Below are positions 26,213 to 34,740 of a stretch of 64,000 bases of DNA, one piece after another. Every line of letters starts with the position of its first letter. The first letter of the stretch is position 1. Location: NCBI GenBank assembly GCA_028692105.1, contig JAQUYC010000004.1:23454-87453 (forward strand). The letters are read 5' to 3'. The notes under the pieces are model-generated. The model had not been told where the DNA came from. It was given only the letters and a program-made list of their open reading frames with translations, and did not search any database. The position numbers and the translations under genes are program-made. The stretch comes from Eubacteriales bacterium. Lineage in GTDB: Bacteria > Bacillota > Clostridia > Peptostreptococcales > Anaerovoracaceae.

Positions 26213-27307
26213 ATGAGAAAAACAATCATTGTCATATTGATTATCATTTTGGTTGGTTTATCATCACCATCCTATGGAATACAAGTTGACGGTCAGCAGG
26301 CTCCGCCTGTGATTTCGGCACAGAATGCTATTTTAATCGAAGCAAATTCAGGAGAAGTGCTTTATGAAAAAAATGCAGAAGAGAAAGCTTATCCTGCCAG
26401 CATTACTAAAATAGTAACTGCTCTCCTTGCTATCGAGAACGGAGATCCGAAGAAAATGGCTAAAATATCCGGAAATGCAGCCGGAATTGAAGGTTCGTCA
26501 ATATATCTGGAGAAAGGGGAACTGATTTCACTGCAGGATCTAATTTACGGTCTGATGCTCAGATCAGGGAATGACGCCGCAATCGCTATCTCTGAAGAAA
26601 TCGGAGGGAGTACTGAGGAATTTGTGGCTATGATGAACAAAAGGGTCAAAGAACTGGGAGCAGTCAATACAAACTTTATGAACCCTAACGGGCTTCATAA
26701 TACCGAACATTATACCACAGCCAAAGACATGGCAATAATATCAAAAGCAGCAATGAAAAACGCAGAATTCAAGCAAGTTGCCGCAGCGAAATCCTGGGTC
26801 ACTGACAGAGGGGACGGAAAATATAATTACTTTTATAATAAAAATAAGGTTGTTTATCAGTATGACGGCGGAACGGGTATAAAAATCGGATATACGAAAG
26901 CTGCGGGCAGAACACTTGTAGCCTCATCGGAGCGAAACGGCATGGAATTGATCTGCGTCGTCATGAATGCCCCGGACTGGTTTCAGGATACTTATAAGTT
27001 AATGGACTATGCCTATAATCAATATGAGACTGCTACGATTATTAAAGGTCAGCTTCCGCTCAAAGTGGTTAGAATATGGCAGGGCGATAAAGATTTCGTA
27101 CGCATAGGCCCCAAAGAGGATATTGTCTGCCCCGTAAGAAAAGAATCAGAAAATAAAATTTCAATCGAATATGTCCTGCCGGATCGTCAGAAAGCACCGG
27201 TTAAAAGGTGGGAGGAGGCAGGTTGTCTTAAAATTTATGTAAACGATCGCTATATTTTTTCAAAACCGCTCTATTACATGGAAGACATAGAAAAAATCAA
27301 TGAGTGA
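26213..27307 (+). CDS. dacF: D-alanyl-D-alanine carboxypeptidase (S11, DacF-like)
   Basis: 364 residues with an N-terminal signal peptide (hydrophobic residues 3-18, ending 'SSPSYG'). The penicillin-binding motifs are SxxK 'ASITK', SxN 'RSGNDAA' and a KTG-box variant 'GIKIGYTKAAGRT', followed by a PBP5_C-like beta domain. It trims the terminal D-Ala from peptidoglycan stem peptides at the membrane surface. DacF relatives act in sporulation, and their position behind scpAB is common in spore formers. A hairpin over the ribosome binding site suggests translational regulation. Confidence 0.9.
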   Translation: MRKTIIVILIIILVGLSSPSYGIQVDGQQAPPVISAQNAILIEANSGEVLYEKNAEEKAYPASITKIVTALLAIENGDPKKMAKISGNAAGIEGSSIYLEKGELISLQDLIYGLMLRSGNDAAIAISEEIGGSTEEFVAMMNKRVKELGAVNTNFMNPNGLHNTEHYTTAKDMAIISKAAMKNAEFKQVAAAKSWVTDRGDGKYNYFYNKNKVVYQYDGGTGIKIGYTKAAGRTLVASSERNGMELICVVMNAPDWFQDTYKLMDYAYNQYETATIIKGQLPLKVVRIWQGDKDFVRIGPKEDIVCPVRKESENKISIEYVLPDRQKAPVKRWEEAGCLKIYVNDRYIFSKPLYYMEDIEKINE

Positions 27308-27383
27308 GCCGAGTGATCAGGGTAACAAATACGCAAAGCATTAATATCATAATACAGTAGTTAAAAACGAGGGGGTTAATAAA

Positions 27384-28475
27384 ATGGGCTACAGTATTAT
27401 GAAAGAAGACGCTGCAAAAACTCAAAGTCATATTAACTGTATTGATGCAGGATCGGATAATTGCCCGTGCTATCTTGCAGTGACCGGGGACTGCTTGGTC
27501 TGCAGCCGGCTTCAAGGTAAAGACTGCTGTGAATGCGGCTGGACGGGCGTTTGTGTTTATAATGAATTTATCCAGGGGAACAAAAGGGTAAACAATCCGA
27601 GAAAGGATTTTGAAGCTGAAATAATTGATCAAAAATTTTATAAAGAGGACTTAGTCGTATATGGACTTCATGTTGGAAAAGGTTTTGCAATGAAAGCCAG
27701 TCGACCGGGTTCTTATTTATTTGCAAGAGCCGGAAATACTGACAGGTTTTACGATATCCCATTATCCGTCATGAAAACCGATGTTGAAGAGGGGAATATT
27801 TATTTAGCGGTTAAGATTATTTCAGCTAAAACAAAGGCACTTATCGAGGAAAAAAATAAGCTAATCCTCAGGGGGCCTTATCGCAGCGGAATCCACGGAA
27901 TCTCATCAATTACCGGTAATAAAGCAATAAACCAGAAAGTTCTTATTATCGCAAAAGGAATAGGTATTGCTCCCGGCGTACTGGTATCTCAAGTCTTGGG
28001 TAATAAGGCAAATGTGGATATGGTAATCGATACAGAGAAGATCAGCAAAGAGTTCATCAAAGATTTTATTGATACAAGGCAATGTGCGGATGCCTCTGAA
28101 GAGGATAAAAATGCATATACCGGAATTCAATATATATCTTTGGCTGATAAAGGAGCCGGCAGCAGGCTGGAAAAGCTGGTGAAAAAAAATAATTATGACA
28201 GTGTAATACTTTTAGTTTCCGATTATTATATAGAGAATCTTGGCAATATAATAAAAAGAGTCCTACCGGCAGCCGGTCTTGCAGTGAGCAATAATTTTCA
28301 CATATGCTGCGGTGAAGGCTTATGTGGATCCTGTTCCGTTAATACTTCCGGCGGGGAGTCAATTAAAATGTGTAAATGCAGATTAAAAGGAGAGGAGCTA
28401 TTAAATAACTTTTCAAAATTGAATACCGTTGCTTCTGTGTCATTTCCATACTGCGGAGAATATGCTGAAGAATAG
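27384..28475 (+). CDS. PyrK-like FAD/NAD and 2Fe-2S oxidoreductase subunit with Cys-rich N-terminus
   Basis: 363 residues in three parts. Residues 1-65 hold a cysteine cluster (NCPCYLAVTGDCLVC, then KDCCECGWTGVC), which could bind iron-sulphur or zinc. A ferredoxin-reductase-like FAD/NAD domain follows, with 'IAKGIGIAPGVLVSQVLG'. The C-terminus 'CCGEGLCGSCSV...MCKC' matches the 2Fe-2S ligand pattern of PyrK-type electron-transfer subunits. It is not near pyr genes, so it is unlikely to be PyrK itself. It is followed by an FAD oxidoreductase with which it probably forms an NAD(P)H-linked redox module. A GGGGG ribosome site precedes the ATG. Confidence 0.75.
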   Translation: MGYSIMKEDAAKTQSHINCIDAGSDNCPCYLAVTGDCLVCSRLQGKDCCECGWTGVCVYNEFIQGNKRVNNPRKDFEAEIIDQKFYKEDLVVYGLHVGKGFAMKASRPGSYLFARAGNTDRFYDIPLSVMKTDVEEGNIYLAVKIISAKTKALIEEKNKLILRGPYRSGIHGISSITGNKAINQKVLIIAKGIGIAPGVLVSQVLGNKANVDMVIDTEKISKEFIKDFIDTRQCADASEEDKNAYTGIQYISLADKGAGSRLEKLVKKNNYDSVILLVSDYYIENLGNIIKRVLPAAGLAVSNNFHICCGEGLCGSCSVNTSGGESIKMCKCRLKGEELLNNFSKLNTVASVSFPYCGEYAEE

Positions 28476-28533
28476 GTGCTGCTGAACAAAACAGAACCGG
28501 TAAAACGATTTGTTCAGGTCAGATATAACATTA

Positions 28534-28558
28534 AAAAGCAGCTAAAGCAGCTGCTTTT
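28534..28558 (+). terminator. Hairpin with T-run between the two oxidoreductase genes
   Basis: AAAAGCAGC pairs with GCTGCTTTT around a 7-nt loop. It lies 59-83 nt after the PyrK-like stop and before the FAD oxidoreductase start. It looks like an intrinsic terminator or attenuator, so the two genes may be only partly co-transcribed. The T-run is only four long, so termination may be leaky. Confidence 0.55.
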
Positions 28559-28590
28559 CAACTTTATTCAGAACATATGGAGGCAATTAG

Positions 28591-29892
28591 ATGGAAAAGG
28601 TCGTAATAATAGGAGGCGGATGGTCCGGATGTGCCGCAGCTTTAGCTGCGCGTAAAGCGGGAGCTGAAGTAACCTTGGTCGAAAAGACAGATATGCTTCT
28701 TGGACTAGGAAATGTAGGGGGTATAATGCGAAATAACGGCAGATTTACTGCCGCCGAAGAAAATATAGCGCTTGGCGCCGATGAGCTGTTCGGGATAACC
28801 GATAAACTTTCCAGGCATGTAAATGTTGATTTCCCGGGGCATAAGCATGCCAGCCTGTATGATGTCATCAAGGTAGAGCCGCAAGTCAGACGGCTTCTTG
28901 AAGAAAAAGGCGTTCAAATAAAAACAATAGCAAGAGCTGTTGATGTTGTAATGGATAGCCAGGCTTCGGCAGACAGCCGCCGGCTGCTGAAAGAAATTAT
29001 TTTGTCGGATGACACGAAAATCGCCGCTGACGTATTTGTGGAGTGCACCGGATCGACCGGTCCAATGGGCAATTGTCTTACTTACGGAAACGGATGCTGC
29101 ATGTGCATCTTAAGATGCCCTGCTTTTGGACCTAGGGTGAGCATAACCCAAAAGGCAGGAAAGAATGATATAATGGGGCAGCGCAAAGATGGAGCCTTTG
29201 GAGCGTTCAGCGGTTCCGGGAAACTGGAAAAGTCCTCCCTTTCAGATGAAATTCAGCTTGAGTTGAATGAAAAGGGTGTTGCAGTGATTCCTCTTAAACC
29301 TGAAGAGGTTTCCAAAGAAAAGCTAAACTTAAAGGTTTGTCAGCAATATGCTCTTGATGAATATGCAAATAATATCGTACTTTTGGATACCGGCTATGCA
29401 AAAATTATGACGCCATTCTTTCCCCTTGAAAAACTGAGGAGGGTTCCGGGTTTTGAAAATGCAAGATATGCTGACCCCTATGCAGGTGGAAAGGGGAATT
29501 CGATTCGTTATCTTTCAGTTGCTGAACGTGACAATAAGATGAGAGTGACAGGGATAGAAAATTTACTGTGCGGCGGTGAGAAATCCGGACTTTTCGTAGG
29601 TCATACAGAGGCGATTTCTACAGGTACACTTGCCGGGTATAACAGCGTGAGATATTTGAAGGGAATGAGGCCGCTTGAGCTCCCCAAACAAATCGCAATA
29701 GGAGACTTGATTTCATATGCAAATGAAAAAATCAAGACGAAGGATGGACTTATGACGAGATATACATTTGCCGGCGCTGAATATTTCCAACGGATGAAGG
29801 AAACTGGGCTTTACACAACAGACCCTGAGACAGTGAAAAAAAGAATCAGAAAATATGGCTTGGAGAATATTTATAAAGAACCGATAATATGA
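28591..29892 (+). CDS. FAD-dependent oxidoreductase with internal cysteine cluster
   Basis: 433 residues with an N-terminal Rossmann FAD site ('VVIIGGGWSGCAAALAARKA') followed by an acidic strand end ('VTLVEK'). A distinctive cluster 'GNCLTYGNGCCMCILRCP' near residues 155-172 could hold an iron-sulphur centre or redox disulfide. The C-terminal 'NLLCGGEKSGLFVGHTEAI' resembles the FAD-closing motif of MnmG/GidA-related proteins. It is shorter than MnmG and lacks its C-terminal tRNA-binding part, so tRNA modification is unlikely. Pairing with the PyrK-like protein suggests an electron-transfer complex of unknown substrate. Confidence 0.72.
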   Translation: MEKVVIIGGGWSGCAAALAARKAGAEVTLVEKTDMLLGLGNVGGIMRNNGRFTAAEENIALGADELFGITDKLSRHVNVDFPGHKHASLYDVIKVEPQVRRLLEEKGVQIKTIARAVDVVMDSQASADSRRLLKEIILSDDTKIAADVFVECTGSTGPMGNCLTYGNGCCMCILRCPAFGPRVSITQKAGKNDIMGQRKDGAFGAFSGSGKLEKSSLSDEIQLELNEKGVAVIPLKPEEVSKEKLNLKVCQQYALDEYANNIVLLDTGYAKIMTPFFPLEKLRRVPGFENARYADPYAGGKGNSIRYLSVAERDNKMRVTGIENLLCGGEKSGLFVGHTEAISTGTLAGYNSVRYLKGMRPLELPKQIAIGDLISYANEKIKTKDGLMTRYTFAGAEYFQRMKETGLYTTDPETVKKRIRKYGLENIYKEPII

Positions 29893-29937
29893 TGAGGCTA
29901 AAAGAGGCGAAAAATGTACCCGCTTCTTTAAGTGACG

Positions 29938-29959
29938 GGTGCCATATCGACATGGCACC
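29938..29959 (+). terminator. Hairpin downstream of FAD oxidoreductase gene
   Basis: GGTGCCAT and ATGGCACC form an 8-bp stem around ATCGAC, about 45 nt after the stop codon. The following sequence (TGTCTTATAC) is not a clear T-run, so termination is only possible, not certain. Confidence 0.4.
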
Positions 29960-30042
29960 TGTCTTATACAAGATCCTTTTAATTTTTATTTCAGTATGAT
30001 AAAATTACTATTAAAAGAGTAAAGGGCAAAGGAGAGCGGAAA

Positions 30043-30747
30043 TTGCGTTTAAATAAATATATAGCTCAGTCGGGAATCGCCAGCAGGCGAAAAGCGGACG
30101 AGCTTACTTTACAGGGCAAGGTAAAAATTAACGGTGCAGTTATGAAGGAACCGGGATATAATGTTGCGGAAAGCGACGTTATAGAGGTAAATGGGCATAT
30201 AATAAAACCCGATTCGAAAAAGATTTATATCATGCTGAACAAGCCAAAAGGTTTTATTACTTCTGTAGATGATGAAAGGGAAAGACCGACAGTTATGGAC
30301 CTAATTTCCGATATAGATGAGCGCATATTCCCTGTCGGCCGTCTTGACTTTAATACATCAGGGATGCTCATAATGACAAACGACGGTGATCTGGCATACA
30401 AACTTTCACATCCCAAAAACCATATTTATAAAACATATCGTGCAAAAGTATCGGGACAGATTTCTGCCGAAAGGCTTGCCAGGCTGCGTAAGGGTGTGGA
30501 TATAGGAGGCTTTGTCACATCAAAGGCAATAGTTGATGTCATCAAACAATCAGAACGGTCTGCTGTTGTAGAAATTAAAATTTATGAAGGCAAGAATCGT
30601 CAGGTGCGTAAAATGTTTGCAGCCGTGGGTAATAAGGTTCTTGATCTGGAGAGGATTGAAATTGGAGAACTACGTCTTGGACATCTTAAGCAGGGACATT
30701 ATCGGAAGCTTACACAGAAAGAGATTCAATATCTTAAAGAATGCTGA
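30043..30747 (+). CDS. RsuA/RluB-family pseudouridine synthase
   Basis: 234 residues. The N-terminal S4 RNA-binding domain ('RLNKYIAQSGIASRRKADEL') is followed by the catalytic domain with 'GRLDFNTSGMLIMTNDGDLA', where Asp is the catalytic residue, and 'EGKNRQVRKMF'. It isomerises uridine to pseudouridine in ribosomal RNA, probably 23S as RluB does. It starts at TTG 30043, supported by AAAGGAG 8 nt upstream and the lack of a nearby ATG. The stop codon lies inside the terminator hairpin that follows. Confidence 0.9.
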   Translation: MRLNKYIAQSGIASRRKADELTLQGKVKINGAVMKEPGYNVAESDVIEVNGHIIKPDSKKIYIMLNKPKGFITSVDDERERPTVMDLISDIDERIFPVGRLDFNTSGMLIMTNDGDLAYKLSHPKNHIYKTYRAKVSGQISAERLARLRKGVDIGGFVTSKAIVDVIKQSERSAVVEIKIYEGKNRQVRKMFAAVGNKVLDLERIEIGELRLGHLKQGHYRKLTQKEIQYLKEC

Positions 30748-30773
30748 AGATCTCACCTTCAGCATCTTTTTTA
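30741..30773 (+). terminator. Intrinsic terminator of the pseudouridine synthase gene
   Basis: TGCTGAAG and CTTCAGCA form an 8-bp stem with a 7-nt loop, followed by TCTTTTTT. The gene's TGA stop lies within the left arm. It also stands between convergent genes. Confidence 0.85.
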
Positions 30774-30798
30774 GTTGTTTTATATATTTTTAAATCAA

Positions 30799-31743
30799 TC
30801 AGTTAACACGATTGAGAAACTCACCTCTCAAAAATCCCTTTAAATTATTGATGGTGATTTCTATGAGCTTTTCTCTGGCCTCTGCAGAATTGTACCCTAT
30901 ATGAGGTGTGACAATGCAGTTATTCAGCCCTATAAGAGGATTATCGCCGGTTGACGGCTCCTCTGAAAGTACATCCAGGCCTGCCGCGGCAACCTTGCCA
31001 TTTGTTAAAGCCTCCGCCAGATCATCTTCATTGATAAGCGCCCCGCGGGCTGTATTGATCAATATTACTCCATCCTTCATGCGCGCAATTGAATCCCTGT
31101 TAATAAATCTGAAGTTATCTTCACGAAGAGGGCAATGAAGATTTATGATGTCAGCTTTCTCAAGTACATCAGCTTTCTCTGCAAATTTTATATTCGGCGT
31201 TTCAAAGGAAAAATCCGGATGTCCTGTAGAGATCAAGACGTTCATGCCCAGCGCCCCCGCAATTTTTGCGGAATTTTTTGCTATTTCCCCGAAACCGAAA
31301 ATGCCCATGGTTTTTCCTTTTAGTTCAATGATGGGATATTCCCAGAAGAATGCATTCCATCTGCCTTCACGCACCGCTTCGGAATACGCTTTTAGATGAT
31401 GGCACAAGTGAAACAGCAGAGCGAAAGAATGCTGTGATACAGATTGAGTGGCGTATGCCGGGGCATTGCATACGACAATTCCTTTTTCCCGTGCATATGC
31501 TGCATCAACTTTGTCGTATCCGGTAGCCACAACACCGATCCATTTGAGACAGGTACATTTGTCAAGGACCTCTTTATCTATTTGACTGCCGTCGGTGCAA
31601 ACAAATTCAGCATCGCCGATACGCTCGGCCACGAGTTCGGGCGGGGTGCTTCTATAAGCAGTTACCTCCCCAAATTCTTCGAATTGATCATATTTCCATA
31701 TCCCTGGGCTTATTGTGTCGCCATCAAGTATTACTATTTTCAT
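30799..31743 (-). CDS. D-isomer-specific 2-hydroxyacid dehydrogenase (paralogue 2)
   Basis: 314 residues. The NAD-binding 'GIFGFGEIAKNSAKIAGALG' has a Glu in place of the usual Asn/Arg position and lacks the third Gly of GxGxxG. Catalytic residues are all present: Arg in 'INTARGALINED', Glu in 'DVLSEEPS' and His in 'VTPHIGYNS'. It is clearly related to the dehydrogenase at 22297-23259, about 7.5 kb away, which suggests duplication and divergence. It is monocistronic and converges on the pseudouridine synthase gene. The substrate is unknown; glycerate/hydroxypyruvate-type is most likely. Confidence 0.87.
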   Translation of the reverse strand: MKIVILDGDTISPGIWKYDQFEEFGEVTAYRSTPPELVAERIGDAEFVCTDGSQIDKEVLDKCTCLKWIGVVATGYDKVDAAYAREKGIVVCNAPAYATQSVSQHSFALLFHLCHHLKAYSEAVREGRWNAFFWEYPIIELKGKTMGIFGFGEIAKNSAKIAGALGMNVLISTGHPDFSFETPNIKFAEKADVLEKADIINLHCPLREDNFRFINRDSIARMKDGVILINTARGALINEDDLAEALTNGKVAAAGLDVLSEEPSTGDNPLIGLNNCIVTPHIGYNSAEAREKLIEITINNLKGFLRGEFLNRVN

Positions 31744-31952
31744 GATTCTGCTCCTTTACAAAATTATTATTCTATTATTTTATAGCCTTGGGATGATCAA
31801 GTCAATGACTGCTCAAACAGCAGCTATTTTATTATAAAAATATAATTGCAAATAGTTTGTTACTGCTATATTCTTGTGTTAAAACAACAATTAAACCGTT
31901 TTCAAATCAACTCACAGTGACAATGTGTCAAAAATACGAAAGGATAATTAAA

Positions 31953-33215
31953 ATGCCAGAAATAAGAAGGTGGAAAGATATAGAAATCTGGAAAGATGTT
32001 TCAGATGCTGAATGGAATGACTGGAAATGGCAGGTAAAGAACAGGATTACCACTGTTGATCAGTTGAAAGAGATCATTAATCTTACTCATGAGGAGGAAG
32101 AAAACATCAACGTGACCTTAAAAAGCTTCCGGCTCGGTATAACCCCTTACTATGCATCTTTAATGGATGCAGATGATCCAAGATGCCCCGTAAGAATGCA
32201 GGCAGTTCCGGTCATTGCGGAAACTCACCGAAGCGCAGCTGATATGCTTGACCCGCTTCATGAGGATGAGGATTCCCCGGCCCCGGGATTGACACATCGA
32301 TATCCGGACAGAGTTCTGCTCCTGATCACCGACCAATGTTCAATGTACTGCAGGCACTGTACCAGAAGGAGACTGGCAGGTGAGAAAGATGGTGCCAGAA
32401 GCATGGAAGATATAAACAAGTGCATTGAATATATAAGAAAAACTCCCGGGGTAAGAGATGTACTCTTATCCGGCGGCGACTGCCTTCTGGTCAATGACAG
32501 CGTGCTGGAATATATTATAAGTGAACTGAGAAAAATACCTCACGTCGAAGTCGTAAGACTGGGAAGCAGGACACCCGTTGTAATGCCGCAGAGGATCACC
32601 GACGATCTTGTTAACATGCTGAAGAAGTATCATCCTATCTGGCTGAATACGCACTTCAATCATCCTAAAGAGATGACAAAGGAAGCAATGGAAGCATTAA
32701 GAAAGCTTGCAGATGCCGGGATACCGCTGGGAAATCAAACTGTATTATTGCGCGGAGTCAACGATTGCCCGCATATCATGCGGGATCTGGTTCATACCTT
32801 GGTAAAGAACAGAGTAAGACCTTATTATATCTATCAGTGTGATCTTTCGCTCGGTATTGAGCATTTTAGAACTCCTGTCGCTAAAGGAATAGAGATTATT
32901 GAAAGTTTGAGAGGACACACCTCCGGATATGCAGTACCAACATTCGTAGTAGATGCACCCGGTGGCGGCGGGAAAATACCGGTCATGCCTCAGTACCTCA
33001 TATCCCAGTCTCCCGATAAGGTGATTCTGAGGAATTATGAAGGCGTCATCACAACTTATACTGAACCTCAGGGACTTCCGGAGCTTAAATGTACCTGTGA
33101 TTATTGCACAGGCAAGAAGAAATATCAGTATGAGGGTGTCGCAGGCTTACTGCAGGGAGAAAGAATGAGCATGGAACCCCAGGGTCTGCTGCGCCATAAA
33201 AGGAACAAAAAATAA
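31953..33215 (+). CDS. kamA: Lysine 2,3-aminomutase
   Basis: 420 residues. The radical-SAM cluster is 'CSMYCRHC', the PLP lysine lies in '[13 protein letters not shown]', and the two lysine-recognition Asp residues of the clostridial enzyme are conserved in 'YQCDLSLG' and 'FVVDAPGG'. The C-terminal 'CTCDYC' matches the structural Cys cluster. It converts L-lysine to L-beta-lysine using SAM and PLP. I chose ATG 31953 with AAAGGA 8 nt upstream. None of the downstream lysine-fermentation genes (kamDE, kdd, kce) nor a beta-lysine acetyltransferase is adjacent, so its role could be fermentation or osmolyte synthesis. Confidence 0.95.
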   Translation: MPEIRRWKDIEIWKDVSDAEWNDWKWQVKNRITTVDQLKEIINLTHEEEENINVTLKSFRLGITPYYASLMDADDPRCPVRMQAVPVIAETHRSAADMLDPLHEDEDSPAPGLTHRYPDRVLLLITDQCSMYCRHCTRRRLAGEKDGARSMEDINKCIEYIRKTPGVRDVLLSGGDCLLVNDSVLEYIISELRKIPHVEVVRLGSRTPVVMPQRITDDLVNMLKKYHPIWLNTHFNHPKEMTKEAMEALRKLADAGIPLGNQTVLLRGVNDCPHIMRDLVHTLVKNRVRPYYIYQCDLSLGIEHFRTPVAKGIEIIESLRGHTSGYAVPTFVVDAPGGGGKIPVMPQYLISQSPDKVILRNYEGVITTYTEPQGLPELKCTCDYCTGKKKYQYEGVAGLLQGERMSMEPQGLLRHKRNKK

Positions 33216-33235
33216 AAGATTGTTGAGTAAAATGA

Positions 33236-34726
33236 ATGATGAATAACAGAGGTTCAGGAGTTTTAATGCATATAAGCTCACTGCCGAATCGATTCGGAAT
33301 CGGCACCTTCGGCAAAGAAGCCTATGACTTTGCCGATTTTCTGGCAGCTGCAAAACAGAAATACTGGCAGATACTTCCCCTCGGGCCCACCGGATATGGG
33401 GATTCTCCCTATCAGTCTGTATCTTCTTTTGCTCTTAATCCTTACTTTATCGATGCGGAGCAGTTGAAAGTACAGGGCTTGCTGCAGCCGGGCGATTGCT
33501 GCAATATTGATTTCGGCAATGACCCGAACCGGATTGACTTTTTTAAGATCTATATGAATAAAGAAATAATCCTTAGAAAAGCCTTTTCACGAAAGGAGCT
33601 TCTCCCTATTCATGATTTTACAGCTTTCATACAAAAAAATCAGATGTGGATTGAGGACTATGCGCTTTATATGGCTTTAAAAAATCATTTTCAAAATAAA
33701 TCCTGGGAATTCTGGGATAAAGATATAAAGTACAGAGTGCCTGAATCAATTGAGTATTATATGGAGCTCTTGAAGGAAGAAATCCTGTACTATCAATTTA
33801 TACAGTATATCGCTTATAAACAATGGAACTTATTGAAGGATTACACAAATCAGTTGGGGATTGAAATCATCGGAGATATTCCGATTTATGTTTCCGCCGA
33901 TAGTGCGGATACCTGGAGCAATGCTTCCTCAGGGATTTTTCAATATAACAGGGACCTTACTCCCGTTTGCGTCGCCGGGTGCCCTCCTGATTATTTTTCA
34001 GACAACGGACAGTATTGGGGAAATACCGTCTATGATTGGAATAAAAATAAGGAAGCCGGATATAACTGGTGGATTAGCCGGATCCAAAACGCATTGACAA
34101 ATTATGATTGGGTTCGTATTGACCATTTCCGCGGGTTTGAAAGTTATTGGGAGGTGCCGTTTGGATCTCCTACCGCCGCCTATGGAAGCTGGAAAGCCGG
34201 ACCGGGAATGGACTTTATCGATGCCTTGAAATATACCCTTGGTGAAATCAAGATCATCGCAGAGGACCTTGGCTACTTAACTGATAGTGTTAAGACCTTC
34301 TTGAAAGAAAGTGGTTTCCCCGGAATGAAAGTGCTTGCCTTTGCCTTTGATACGCAGGAAAACAACGAATATCTGCCACATAATTATGATAAAAACTGTG
34401 TCGTCTATACGGGAACCCATGACAATGACACGGTGCAAGGCTGGTTTACTCATGCAGCAGAACAAAAGGCAGTCTTTGCAAAGAACTATTTTAAGCTTAA
34501 TGAAACAGAAGGGTACCACTGGGGGATGATCAGAGGAGCCATGTCATCCACAGCTTTTATATCCATTATACCAATGCAGGATTTTCTGGGATTGGGCTCG
34601 GAGGCCAGGATGAATACCCCCTCAACATTAGGCGGGACTAATTGGCGGTGGAGAATGAATAAAGAAGATGCCTCCCCAGCTTTGGCACAAAGAATAGCCG
34701 ATATGACATGTTTATACGGACGTTAA
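33236..34726 (+). CDS. malQ: 4-alpha-glucanotransferase (amylomaltase, GH77)
   Basis: 496 residues, typical for MalQ. Signatures are 'GVLMHISSLPNRFGIGTFG' at the N-terminus, the nucleophile Asp in 'VRIDHFRGFESYWEVP', the acid/base Glu in 'IIAEDLG' and the third Asp in 'TGTHDNDT'. It transfers glucan segments between maltodextrins in glycogen or maltose metabolism. It lies 20 nt after kamA, perhaps read on the same transcript, although the two functions are unrelated. The start is uncertain because there are two adjacent ATG codons and no strong ribosome site. Confidence 0.95.
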   Translation: MMNNRGSGVLMHISSLPNRFGIGTFGKEAYDFADFLAAAKQKYWQILPLGPTGYGDSPYQSVSSFALNPYFIDAEQLKVQGLLQPGDCCNIDFGNDPNRIDFFKIYMNKEIILRKAFSRKELLPIHDFTAFIQKNQMWIEDYALYMALKNHFQNKSWEFWDKDIKYRVPESIEYYMELLKEEILYYQFIQYIAYKQWNLLKDYTNQLGIEIIGDIPIYVSADSADTWSNASSGIFQYNRDLTPVCVAGCPPDYFSDNGQYWGNTVYDWNKNKEAGYNWWISRIQNALTNYDWVRIDHFRGFESYWEVPFGSPTAAYGSWKAGPGMDFIDALKYTLGEIKIIAEDLGYLTDSVKTFLKESGFPGMKVLAFAFDTQENNEYLPHNYDKNCVVYTGTHDNDTVQGWFTHAAEQKAVFAKNYFKLNETEGYHWGMIRGAMSSTAFISIIPMQDFLGLGSEARMNTPSTLGGTNWRWRMNKEDASPALAQRIADMTCLYGR

Positions 34727-34740
34727 TCATACATCGTCTA

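Noticed and set aside
27384..28475. PyrK, the dihydroorotate dehydrogenase electron-transfer subunit
   Set aside because: It has an extra Cys-rich N-terminus and no pyrD or other pyr genes beside it, so only the fold is shared.
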